64,000 nt of DNA from Desulfovibrionaceae bacterium (GTDB lineage: Bacteria > Desulfobacterota > Desulfovibrionia > Desulfovibrionales > Desulfovibrionaceae). The stretch lies in the NCBI GenBank assembly GCA_028689675.1, contig JAQVCS010000007.1, forward strand, positions 89,690 through 153,689. Reading direction: 5' to 3'. The notes beneath the pieces are model-generated. The model did no database searches and had not been told where the DNA came from. It worked only from the letters and a program-made list of their open reading frames with translations. Positions 8,868-16,816 of this stretch are shown piece by piece; position 1 is the first letter of the stretch; every line of letters begins with the position of its first letter. The translations under genes were made by a program, and so were the position numbers.

Positions 8868-9491
8868 TTACGAAACGGTATCTGTATCTTCGGCCAAAGC
8901 CTTGCCTTTAAAGCCCATGCCCACAAAGAAGGTTTCTTTACTTTCCTGACGTGAACTTTTTGGCTTGAAGGACTTGACCGTGCTAAAGAGCTTGCGCATA
9001 GGGAGCAGCAATTCCTGAATATCTGGCCCCATGAATATTTTTACAATAAACGAGCCCTGCGGCAACAGCCATTGTTCTGCCACGGCAAGCGCTTCAAGGC
9101 ACAGCTCCAGCGAGCGTGCCTGATCGGTAAACTTTGTGCCCGTCGTGCGCGGCGCCATGTCACTCATAACAATGTGAAATGGCCCAAGCTCGGCCAGCTT
9201 TGCCTCAAAGGCTGCTGAGCGGTTAAAGACATCTTCCTGCATAAACAGGACATTCTTGGGGAAGACTGTTTCTGTGCTTTGCAGGTCGCACCCCAAAACC
9301 AGCCCCGCAGCGCCGACTTTTTCAGCCGCACCCAAAGACCACGAACCAGGCGCTGCACCTAAATCCAGCACCTTCATGCCTTTACGAAACAGCGCAAATT
9401 TCCCATCCAGCTCTTTGAGTTTGTACACAGAGCGGGCGGGATAATTTTCGCGCTTGGCCTTTAAAAAATAATGATCACGATACTCTTTCAT
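8868..9491 (-). CDS. rlmE: 23S rRNA (uridine-2'-O-)-methyltransferase RlmE (FtsJ)
   Basis: 207 residues. SAM-dependent enzyme that methylates the 2'-OH of U2552 in the 23S A-loop. The motifs are FtsJ-like: [13 protein letters not shown] near the N-terminus, the SAM site [23 protein letters not shown], and the late catalytic Lys/Glu region SFIVKIF and [18 protein letters not shown]. It heads the rlmE-yebC-(ruvC) gene run. The ribosome site before the ATG is weak. Confidence 0.93.
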   Translation of the reverse strand: MKEYRDHYFLKAKRENYPARSVYKLKELDGKFALFRKGMKVLDLGAAPGSWSLGAAEKVGAAGLVLGCDLQSTETVFPKNVLFMQEDVFNRSAAFEAKLAELGPFHIVMSDMAPRTTGTKFTDQARSLELCLEALAVAEQWLLPQGSFIVKIFMGPDIQELLLPMRKLFSTVKSFKPKSSRQESKETFFVGMGFKGKALAEDTDTVS

Positions 9492-9665
9492 ATAGATACC
9501 AACACGCCATAGTATACAAAACTTTTTTGTTAGCCAAGGCCTTTGTACACTATTTTTTATATCTACCTAGAATAAAATAGAATAATTTTATATACACCAT
9601 GAAGGACAGGAAGAATTTTTCTTTTCTCCTTTCGTGACTGGCTGGGGCGAAAACAGAAATAATGC

Positions 9666-9695
9666 TTGACGCCCCTGTCTGCTTTGCCGTATACA
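9666..9695 (+). promoter_or_regulatory. Sigma-70 type promoter of tRNA-Ala
   Basis: TTGACG (9666-9671), 18-bp spacer, TATACA (9690-9695), 12 bp before the tRNA. Confidence 0.65.
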
Positions 9696-9707
9696 TAGCG
9701 CCGTTAT

Positions 9708-9783
9708 GGGGAAGTGGCTCAGCTGGGAGAGCATCGCCTTCGCAAGGCGGGGGTCGAGGGTTCAAATCCCTTCTTCTCCACCA
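9708..9783 (+). tRNA. tRNA-Ala(CGC)
   Basis: 76 nt including an encoded CCA. Cloverleaf: acceptor GGGGAAG/CTTCTCC, D-arm GCTC/GAGC, anticodon stem TCGCC/GGCGG with loop TTCGCAA giving anticodon CGC, and T-arm GAGGG/CCCTT with TTCAAAT. The G3-U70 pair, the alanine identity element, is present. A tyrosine-integrase remnant starts 107 bp downstream, so its 3' end has probably served as an att site. Confidence 0.95.
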
Positions 9784-9890
9784 AACAGAAACCTCATAAA
9801 GCCCTATAAAGCCTCTAAAGCCTTGTAGGGCTTTACTTTTTCCCTTCCTGTTATCTCGCGTGGTCTCATGTAGTCCATAGACATACCAAC

Positions 9891-10209
9891 ATGCCCCTTT
9901 CTGATGCCTTTATTCGCGCTGTAAAGGCCGCCTCAACTGCAAAGAAATATGCAGACAGTGGCGGGCTTTATTTGCACGTCTCTCCTGCTGGGGGGAAGCT
10001 CTGGCGCATGGCATACCGCTTTAACGGCAAACAAAAAACATTGAGCTTTGGTGCATGGCCAGCCGTGAGCCTGAAAGAAGCCCGTGCCCTACCCCCCCTC
10101 TTCACCATTACTGGCAATGAGTGGCGGCGGCCTTACACTCATGGAAAGGCGGCGTAAGCTAATGCAGGAATGGGCGGACTATCTGGACGGCTTGCGGGGC
10201 GGGGTGTAG
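9891..10209 (+). pseudogene. P4-type tyrosine integrase remnant
   Basis: The first about 65 codons (MPLSDAFIRAVKAA, then the YADSGGLYLHVSPAGGKLW region, then LSFGAWPAVSLKEARA) are a clear DUF4102 N-terminal arm-binding domain of P4-family integrases. The frame then leads into unrelated residues and stops at 10157. A second piece in another frame (10141-10209, MERRRKLMQEWADYLDGL) matches the usual C-terminus of such integrases. About 300 codons holding the catalytic Arg-His-Arg-Tyr core are gone, so this is a deletion remnant beside its tRNA-Ala target. Confidence 0.85.
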
Positions 10210-10293
10210 TCTCATATTCTCTTATATTGGCTATCAAGGTCTTGCAAATGATGATAGCGTGCCTTATTATACAGAATACACAGGAGGTAGCCT

Positions 10294-10458
10294 ATGGCAA
10301 TACCTATCTACGAAACCCCTATTTTATCGAGGAAGGATGCGGAAAACTTCGTCAACCGCATGAAGACGAAACAAGAAAAAAGACCGCCAGTGGATTACCA
10401 GAAGATAATGAAAAAGGTGGCAGAAAAGGCGGCGCAAAGTGGAAAGAAATACCTATAG
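10294..10458 (+). CDS. 54-residue basic protein upstream of GNAT gene
   Basis: MAIPIYETPILSRKDAENF is the N-terminus of a lysine-rich helical protein with a perfect ribosome site (AGGAGG, 6-7 bp before the ATG). It overlaps the GTG start of the GNAT frame by 20 bp, so the two were translationally coupled. The layout resembles toxin-antitoxin pairs with GNAT toxins, but no ribbon-helix-helix is recognisable, so an antitoxin role is only a guess. Confidence 0.6.
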   Translation: MAIPIYETPILSRKDAENFVNRMKTKQEKRPPVDYQKIMKKVAEKAAQSGKKYL

Positions 10459-10967
10459 CCAAGGGCAGCTCACCCTTTCCCCCGTGACGGACTTTTCTAC
10501 CGTGACGGGGGCTTCTTTTTTTACAGGTGACGAGGATATAGACGATTTCTTTTGGCATGACGCAGCACAACATTACCGTGACGGCATGGCGGTGACCTAT
10601 AGCCTCTGCCATGAACATGGGCAACGCCCTTTAGCCTTGGTTTCTCTACAAAATGACGCCATTCGCTTGACGCCAGAAGCAAGAACAAGGCTTGGTTACC
10701 CCTACCGCTCCACTCCTGCCGTGAAAATAGGTAGGCTGGGAGTACAGCAGGACTTACAAGGCGCAAGGCATAGGCACAGCGTTGCTTGATATGGTGCGGC
10801 ATTTCATGCGGACGGAAAATAGAACGGGGTGCAGATTTATCACGCTGGACGCCTACAACAAAGAATCCGTTCTGAAGTTTTACCAAAAGAATGGGTTCGC
10901 TATTCTGAAACCCCCAAAGCCTGAACAAGAAACCGTTCCCATGTGTGCAGACCTTTGGGAAGACTAA
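10439..10967 (+). pseudogene. GNAT-family N-acetyltransferase, frameshifted
   Basis: The first frame (GTG at 10439) reads MERNTYSQGQLTLSPVTDF and DEDIDDFFWHDAAQHYRDGM, typical of a GNAT subfamily with a DxLDDFFxxDA opening. Near 10761 an extra base shifts the frame: the expected acetyl-CoA loop QGIGTALLDMVRHF continues in frame +1 and runs through LDAYNKESVLKFYQKNGF to TAA at 10967. With one base removed the product is a normal length, about 175 residues. The gene is either freshly broken or affected by a read error in a GGCGCAAGGC context. Confidence 0.75.
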
Positions 10968-10991
10968 TTCCAAGCGGGGGTAGCAACAGCC

Positions 10992-11216
10992 ATGAGCATT
11001 GGGCAAGAAATTATTGCTGGTCTGCATGATGCCGTGGGCTACATAGACGGCACGGCGGAAAAGGAAACCTTCCGCGCTCACAGCGTCCCAGCAGGGCGCA
11101 TTCCAGACGTCATTGACGTAAAGGCATTGCGCCAGCGCATGGGCGTATCACAGCCTGTCTTTGCCTCCATGTTCGGCTTGTCTCTCTATACGCTGCGGAA
11201 TTGGGAAGCCGCATAG
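10992..11216 (+). pseudogene. HigA/NadS-like XRE antitoxin, 3' truncated
   Basis: 74 codons. The C-terminal part (VIDVKALRQRMGVSQPVFA, SMFGLSLYTLRNWE) is a lambda-repressor-type HTH as in HigA/NadS antitoxins. Relatives continue after NWE with a GRRxP segment and about 25 residues; here the frame stops three codons later, while a +1 frame gives RIVPTRAWQPLWRAI, which fits that continuation poorly but recognisably. No toxin partner is beside it. It belongs to the decayed island behind tRNA-Ala. Confidence 0.55.
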
Positions 11217-11976
11217 TGCCTACCAGAGCGTGGCAGCCTTTATGGCGTGCTATCGTGTTCCCTTCCTTTTTGCAGGAAGCCGCGCGGCGGCGGAGTATGT
11301 TTGCTGGTCGTTCCTTCGGCAGTATTTGGAGGGGGCAAGGAAACGCTGGAAGGCTATTGCTAAGGCGCATGGGGAACAGGGGGACGCGGCCTAAGTAAAC
11401 GGCACGCCAGCAGTAATTTTGAAGCCTCCTCTTATCTGCCGTGGGGCATAATCGGCTTATGCCTTCCATTCATCAGAAACAGTCTGAAAAAGAGTTACTA
11501 TGGGCGCTGTTTGGGTTTCGTGGTTGTTATGCAATTACATGCGTAAGTCCTTTTTTTATTTATTTTTTTCATAGTTTTTTACCCAAAATACGCTTTAAGC
11601 AAAGAAATTCAATACTCGACTAATGTATAAAATTTTACTATAGAAACACAGGGCATAAAAAACCATGCTTAAACTCAAAATTTCAAGACTCTTTCTTAGC
11701 CGAGTACAATATAAATACTATAGCAAAAAAGAAAAAATGGGATATGCCAACGTCTTATTTCAAGTATAAGCCTCCTTGCTTTGTATAAATAAAAAGTGAT
11801 ATATAGTATACGCTATATTTTTATAAATAAAAGAATTGTTGCCGCCCCTTTTTGCTGAAAATATCTCTGCTAGGCGCAACGGGGCAATATTTTTATAAAA
11901 TTAAATAAATTCAGCATATTAAAATACACTCAGCTATGTATATATAACTGATAGCAATACCATGGGTAGGTGTTCT
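11217..11976. other. Gene-poor tail of the island and AT-rich leader
   Basis: 11217-11394 keeps an open frame ending in YLEGARKRWKAIAKAHGEQ that may be another broken island gene. From about 11500 to 11976 the DNA is strongly AT-rich with no supportable gene; it is the upstream region of the signalling gene at 11977. Promoter boxes could not be chosen with confidence. Confidence 0.5.
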
Positions 11977-14040
11977 ATGGCTGTTCATAAAAAAATTCTT
12001 GCTATCGGTGACCATGAAGAAGATTTCTACCTGCTCAAAAAAGACTTATCACCAGAATATGACATAGTTCGAGCAAAAAACACTCAGCAGGGCTTAGATA
12101 TTTTTGCAAAGCACGAAGATGCTCTTGCCGCTATTATGCTTGATTTTGGCACTGCTATGGCAGATGAATATGCTTTTCTCCAAACTATACGGGCAGAGCA
12201 CAGCACTTTACCGCTTCTTGTTCTGGCAAAAAACAAGGATGCCGAGCTCACAGCTCTTACTCTGGGGGCAACAGATTTTATCTGCAAACCATACCAGCCA
12301 GCCATTGTGCATCAACGTCTGAAAAATTTATTATTGCTTCATGAAAGAGCCGCCCTGCGCAATACAACAGAGCATGATACGCTTACGCATTTATACAATA
12401 AAGAAACATTTTTTGCTAAGGCACGTTCTCTTTTAGATACGCATGCAGAACAACAGTATGCCCTTATTTGTATTGATATTGAGCACTTTAAGCTGGTGAA
12501 TGATTTATACGGTGTGGCGCAGGGGGATGCCGTGCTGCGCCATGTGGCAAAAGCACTCAGACAACAGCTCAAAACCTTTCATGGCATAGCCGCACGCCTG
12601 CGGTCTGATTTATTTGCTTTGTGCCTGCCTTTACGCCCTTCCTTAAAAGAAGACCTTACCCAATTTGCCGCTGCTACACTTAAAGAATATCCCCTTGATA
12701 TGAAGCTGGTGCTGAAAATAGGCATTTATCCTATTGAAGATAGCAGCTTGCCTATTGATGTTATGTGTGACCGCGCACAAATGGCCATTAGCCTTATTAA
12801 GGGCAAATTTAACCAGTCTTGTGCCAGCTATAATGATTCGCTACGGCGTATTCTGCTTGAAGAGCAGGAAATATTGAACTCCATGCATGAATCATTATCG
12901 AAAAAGCAAATTTCTGTCTATTTTCAGCCCAAGGTCGATTTATATTCCCTAAAAATTATTGGGGCAGAGGCTTTGGCACGCTGGCATCACCCTGTGATGG
13001 GCGCTATTTCCCCTAGTCGTTTTATTCCTATTTTTGAAAAAAACGGCTTCATATCCACTATGGATGAATTCATTTGGGAAGAAACATGCAGGCTTATTCG
13101 CTTGTGGCTGGATGCCGGGCTGCCAGTTGTGCCTGTTTCAATGAATGTTTCTCGCGTTGATACATATAATCCCAATTTGTGCAACATACTGAATGCGCTT
13201 GTAAAAAAATATTCTATTCCCTACGAATTACTTAATTTGGAAGTGACGGAAAGCGCTTATGTGGAGCACCCCGAGCAGGTGATTGCCGCAGTCAGCGCCC
13301 TGCGTACCTTGGGTTTTCGTGTGGAAATGGATGATTTTGGTTCTGGCTATTCCTCATTGAATATGCTGAAGGATATTCCTGTTGATGTCTTAAAAATTGA
13401 CTTGCGTTTTTTGCGCGGGGCGGAAGAAACAGAACGTGGCTTACGCATTTTGGCCTCTGTTGTGCGCATGGCAAAGTGGATTGCCCTACCTGTGATTGCA
13501 GAAGGCGTTGAAAAGAAAGAAGAAGTGGATTTTTTACGCAGCATAGGCTGTAACAGCGCGCAAGGCTTCTTTTTTGCTCGCCCCATGCCAGAACAAGAAT
13601 TCAGGCAATACCTGCGTAATAAAGCTGCCCCACAAGAACGCTATGAAAGCGTTCTTGATGTGCCCAGAACATTTTTGTGGAGTGACAAAGAAGAATCCTG
13701 CTTCATTTTTAATATGCTGCCCAGTGCGGCAGCGCTTATTGAATATGATGGCAACCATGTAGAACTTTTGCGTGTAAACAAAACCATGATTGAACAAATA
13801 CATATTCAAGGTTTTCCTAGTACAGAATGGTCTAATTTTATTGAAGAATATATACAAAAAGCCTATTGGGGCGCAGTGCATGCCGCATTGCACACTGCGG
13901 CAGAAAAAAGATGCACTGAAAAAGTGTGCTGCCATTTACAAACCAAGGCAAAAACGATGTGGGTGCGTTTAAATTTTTTCTGTATATCACAAGAAATAAA
14001 TAAAACGCTCTTTACTATGACAGTAGAAAACCTTGAGTAA
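11977..14040 (+). CDS. Receiver-GGDEF-EAL protein (probable c-di-GMP phosphodiesterase)
   Basis: 687 residues. Domains: receiver (about 1-120, phospho-acceptor Asp in AAIMLDFGT), degenerate GGDEF (about 130-280) with RSDLF where GGDEF should be, a complete EAL domain (about 290-540: AEALARWH, MNVS, LEVTESA, MDDFGSGYSSL, VLKIDLRFLR, IAEGVE) and an unassigned C-terminal region of about 140 residues. The GGDEF site lacks the catalytic glycines, while all EAL residues needed for metal binding and hydrolysis are visible, so c-di-GMP breakdown is the likely activity. The start at 11977 has AGGTG upstream; an ATG at 11962 is possible. No histidine kinase is adjacent. Confidence 0.88.
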   Translation: MAVHKKILAIGDHEEDFYLLKKDLSPEYDIVRAKNTQQGLDIFAKHEDALAAIMLDFGTAMADEYAFLQTIRAEHSTLPLLVLAKNKDAELTALTLGATDFICKPYQPAIVHQRLKNLLLLHERAALRNTTEHDTLTHLYNKETFFAKARSLLDTHAEQQYALICIDIEHFKLVNDLYGVAQGDAVLRHVAKALRQQLKTFHGIAARLRSDLFALCLPLRPSLKEDLTQFAAATLKEYPLDMKLVLKIGIYPIEDSSLPIDVMCDRAQMAISLIKGKFNQSCASYNDSLRRILLEEQEILNSMHESLSKKQISVYFQPKVDLYSLKIIGAEALARWHHPVMGAISPSRFIPIFEKNGFISTMDEFIWEETCRLIRLWLDAGLPVVPVSMNVSRVDTYNPNLCNILNALVKKYSIPYELLNLEVTESAYVEHPEQVIAAVSALRTLGFRVEMDDFGSGYSSLNMLKDIPVDVLKIDLRFLRGAEETERGLRILASVVRMAKWIALPVIAEGVEKKEEVDFLRSIGCNSAQGFFFARPMPEQEFRQYLRNKAAPQERYESVLDVPRTFLWSDKEESCFIFNMLPSAAALIEYDGNHVELLRVNKTMIEQIHIQGFPSTEWSNFIEEYIQKAYWGAVHAALHTAAEKRCTEKVCCHLQTKAKTMWVRLNFFCISQEINKTLFTMTVENLE

Positions 14041-14087
14041 TGTGCCTTATGGCATATGCTCTGCACCTCCCAAGCCCCAAGCTGCCT

Positions 14088-14600
14088 ATGAATACGCAAG
14101 AAAGCCTCTGGATAAAAACCTCGCTTTTGGGCGGGCTGTTGCTTTGCGCCAATACAGAGGGTTTAACGCATGTGCACTTTATGGCGCAGCCGCCTGCGCT
14201 TGCGCCAGCCCCTGCACCATGGGCACAGCCCTTGCTTCACGAAGCTGCCCGCCAAATACAGGCCTATTGCGCTGGTAGGCTGCGCGTGTTCAGCCTGCCC
14301 CTTACCCCTGCGGGCACAGCCTTTCAACACAAAGTGTGGCAGGCTGTGCTGCACATAGCGTATGGCACAACCTGCTCGTATGCCGCTGTGGCCAAGGCCA
14401 TTGGTCAGCCGCAGGCGGCTAGGGCTGTGGGCAGAGCCAATAATGCCAACCCTCTGCCCATACTCATTCCTTGCCACCGCGTTATTGGCGCATCGGGCAA
14501 GCTGGTGGGCTATGCTGGCGGCCTAGCCATAAAGCAGAGCCTGCTGCTCAGGGAAGGGCTCATACTGCAAGCAGGCCTGTGGGAAGAGGCCGCGAACTGA
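14088..14600 (+). CDS. ogt: Methylated-DNA-protein-cysteine methyltransferase
   Basis: Suicide repair protein that takes the alkyl group from O6-methylguanine. The C-terminal domain is complete: FQHKVWQAVLHIAYG, TCSYAAVAKAIGQP, AARAVGRANNANPLPILI and the acceptor motif PCHRVIG, then GYAGGLAIKQSLLLREG. The N-terminal domain is short. The start is uncertain: ATG at 14088 gives 170 residues without a clear ribosome site, and ATGs at 14040 and 14052 are alternatives, the first overlapping the stop of the gene before it. Confidence 0.88.
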   Translation: MNTQESLWIKTSLLGGLLLCANTEGLTHVHFMAQPPALAPAPAPWAQPLLHEAARQIQAYCAGRLRVFSLPLTPAGTAFQHKVWQAVLHIAYGTTCSYAAVAKAIGQPQAARAVGRANNANPLPILIPCHRVIGASGKLVGYAGGLAIKQSLLLREGLILQAGLWEEAAN

Positions 14601-14620
14601 GCGCGAAAAACAGCCCTAGA

Positions 14621-14660
14621 CCAAGCCAAGCCAAGCCAAGCCAAGCCAAGCCAAGCCAAG
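14621..14660 (+). repeat. (CCAAG)8 pentanucleotide tandem repeat
   Basis: Eight perfect copies of CCAAG, 20 bp after the ogt stop and before the shared terminator with ppaC. No plausible gene reads through it. Confidence 0.95.
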
Positions 14661-14698
14661 AAAAATTATGGGCTGTGGCTCTCCTTTGCAATAAGAAA

Positions 14699-14725
14699 AG
14701 CCGACCTCATGGCAGGGGTCGGCTT
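14699..14725. terminator. Bidirectional terminator ogt/ppaC
   Basis: Stem AAGCCGACC / GGTCGGCTT; on the minus strand it is followed by TTCTT, serving ppaC. Confidence 0.75.
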
Positions 14726-14766
14726 AACAAACCTAAAGAATGGTACTTGCTAACGCAAGGGCGGGC

Positions 14767-15684
14767 TTATTTAAAAGCGGTCTGGAAGGGGGGCACAACC
14801 TGCTTTTTGCGGCTCAGCACGCCATCCAACCACACGGCGTCGCCTTCGGGCTTTTTGCCAAAAGCTTTTTCCACCACGGCAATGTCATCAGAATTGATGA
14901 GCATTTCAGAGCCTTCTTTCATGATATCGGTAAGCAGCAGGAACACGCTGTGACAGCCGCGTTCGGCTTTCACTTTGGCCAGTTCGGCGCGCAGGTCGCC
15001 CTTGATGCCGTCAGCCATAGCAATATCAATCAGTTCAACCTGACCAATGCCCACTTTTTTGCCGTTCATATCAAAATCTTTGTAGTCACGGAAAACGAGG
15101 TCTTTTGCAGGAATGCCGTCGATAGAGGATTTCACCTTCAGCATATCCATGCCCACTTTTTCGTAATCCACACCAGCAATAGCGGCAAGGGCTTTCACAG
15201 CGGCCTTGTCAGCATCGGTGCAGGTGGGGGACTTGAAGAGCACGGTATCAGAAAGAATAGCACACATCAAACCACCAGCAATGGCCTTGGGGATTTCGAT
15301 GCCGTAGAAGTCATACATGGCTTTCAGCACGGTGCCTGTGCAGCCCACCGGCCAAATCCAAGCTTCCAGAGGAGAATTGGTGGTCACATCGCCCAGCTTG
15401 TGGTGGTCAACAATGCCCAGCACATTGGCTTCGGCAAGACCCTTGGGGCCCTGAGCAAGGTCAGAAAAGTCCACCAAGTACACGTCCTTGCCTGCCACAT
15501 CATCAATGATGGCAGGGGCGGTCAAACCAAAGGTATCCAGCACAAACTGTGTGTCGGGGGTGGGGGCACCCTGAGCGGCGGCGCTTACAGCCAAGCCACG
15601 CTTGGTGTACAAATCAGCCGCGGCAAGAGCAGAAATGGTGCTGTCAGTATCTGGATTCATGTGACCAAAAACGATTGCGGACAT
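14767..15684 (-). CDS. ppaC: Manganese-dependent inorganic pyrophosphatase (family II)
   Basis: 305 residues from the ATG at 15684, chosen because TTTGGAGGAAAAT precedes it. DHH-type hydrolase of PPi that pulls sulfate activation and other pyrophosphate-releasing reactions forward. Motifs: GHMNPDTDS, VDFSD, DHHKLGD, the DHHA2 domain, and SRKKQVVPP near the C-terminus. Family II enzymes are the usual PPase in Desulfovibrio. Single-gene unit with its own terminator. Confidence 0.95.
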   Translation of the reverse strand: MSAIVFGHMNPDTDSTISALAAADLYTKRGLAVSAAAQGAPTPDTQFVLDTFGLTAPAIIDDVAGKDVYLVDFSDLAQGPKGLAEANVLGIVDHHKLGDVTTNSPLEAWIWPVGCTGTVLKAMYDFYGIEIPKAIAGGLMCAILSDTVLFKSPTCTDADKAAVKALAAIAGVDYEKVGMDMLKVKSSIDGIPAKDLVFRDYKDFDMNGKKVGIGQVELIDIAMADGIKGDLRAELAKVKAERGCHSVFLLLTDIMKEGSEMLINSDDIAVVEKAFGKKPEGDAVWLDGVLSRKKQVVPPFQTAFK

Positions 15685-15853
15685 AACTATTTTCCTCCAA
15701 AGATTGGTTAGGTGCGGATAATGCCTTACGATCAGATCCGCTTGGCTTGTTATCTTTAGCACAAAGTCACATGACTGCCAAGTCCTCTGTCACCATTTAG
15801 GAGAAAAAAACTAAAAATATCACCTTAATATATTGAATTTATTCGCTTATAAT

Positions 15854-16816
15854 TTATTTCACTTTTATATCGGCGCGGGGGTGTGCTTTGTCATACACAG
15901 CCATTAGGCGTTCGAGCGTTACTTGGGTATAGCGCTGTGTGGTGGCAAGGCGCTGATGCCCCAAGAGTTCTTGCACACTACGCAAATCTGCCCCCGCTTC
16001 AAGCAGATGCGTGGCAAAAGAATGGCGCAAAGCATGGGGGGAAATAGCCGTGGGCAGGGCTGCCGCCGCGCACAGGCGCTCCATGGCGCGTATAGCCTCG
16101 CGCCTGTTCAAGCGCGCGCCACGCACCCCCACAAAAAGCGCTTGTTCTGCACTTGTTGTGTACTCCTGCCGCAAAGAAAGCCATGTTTGCAAAGCCTTCA
16201 AGGCTGTGTCTGAAAGCGGTGCCACGCGCTCGCGCGAGCCCTTGCCCATAACGCGCACATGGCTTTGCCCATGGTTAACATCGCTGACGGTAAGCGACAA
16301 GGCCTCTGAAATACGCAGGCCTGCACCATACAGCACCTCGGCCAAGGCCACATCGCGGCAGTGCAGCCAATGCTGCTTTGCCCTGTCGCCCCTGCTGTAG
16401 CTGGCTGCCTCGGGGCTATCCAGCAGGGCAAAGGTTTGGTCTACATTCAGCATGGTGGGGTGGTGCTGGGCTTGCTTAGGGTTGCGAACCCCCTCTGTGG
16501 GGTTGCTGACAATGCGTCGCTGCCGCACAAGATAGTGAAAAAAAGAACGCACCGCAGCCAGCTTGCGCGCGGCTGTGCTGCTGGCATCACCAGCACGAAA
16601 AAGCGCTGCCAGAAAGGACTGGATGTGACGGCGCTCTATGCGCTCTGGCGCGTTCACATCTAGCTTTGCCTGCTCACAATGCGCGCAGAATTGCCGTAAA
16701 TCATTGGCATAGGCGGCACGGGTGGCGGGGGAATAGCCCTTTTGCACTTCTTGCCATGTAAGAAATTCCTGCATCAAGGGGGGCAGGCTTGCGGCAGACG
16801 GTAAAATCATGGTCAT
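15854..16816 (-). CDS. xerC: Tyrosine recombinase XerC/XerD
   Basis: 320 residues. It resolves chromosome dimers at dif with FtsK. N-terminal SAM-like core-binding domain (about 10-110) and catalytic domain with the full set: Arg in GLRISEAL, Lys in GKGSRER, HALRHSFATHLL (His, Arg), LLGHQRL (His) and the nucleophile Tyr in TQRYT. The ATG overlaps the dprA stop by 4 bp, so the genes are coupled. Order dprA-xerC supports XerC, though sequence alone does not exclude XerD. Confidence 0.92.
   Translation of the reverse strand: MTMILPSAASLPPLMQEFLTWQEVQKGYSPATRAAYANDLRQFCAHCEQAKLDVNAPERIERRHIQSFLAALFRAGDASSTAARKLAAVRSFFHYLVRQRRIVSNPTEGVRNPKQAQHHPTMLNVDQTFALLDSPEAASYSRGDRAKQHWLHCRDVALAEVLYGAGLRISEALSLTVSDVNHGQSHVRVMGKGSRERVAPLSDTALKALQTWLSLRQEYTTSAEQALFVGVRGARLNRREAIRAMERLCAAAALPTAISPHALRHSFATHLLEAGADLRSVQELLGHQRLATTQRYTQVTLERLMAVYDKAHPRADIKVK

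Noticed and set aside
8158..8949. Long open frame antisense to yebC
   Set aside because: Shadow of yebC and rlmE; no ribosome site and no domain.
10439..10967. Programmed ribosomal frameshift in the GNAT gene
   Set aside because: No slippery heptamer or stimulatory structure is apparent around 10761; mutation or sequencing error is simpler.
14740..15711. Long open frame antisense to ppaC (323 codons)
   Set aside because: It mirrors ppaC exactly and has His/Phe-rich shadow composition without motifs.
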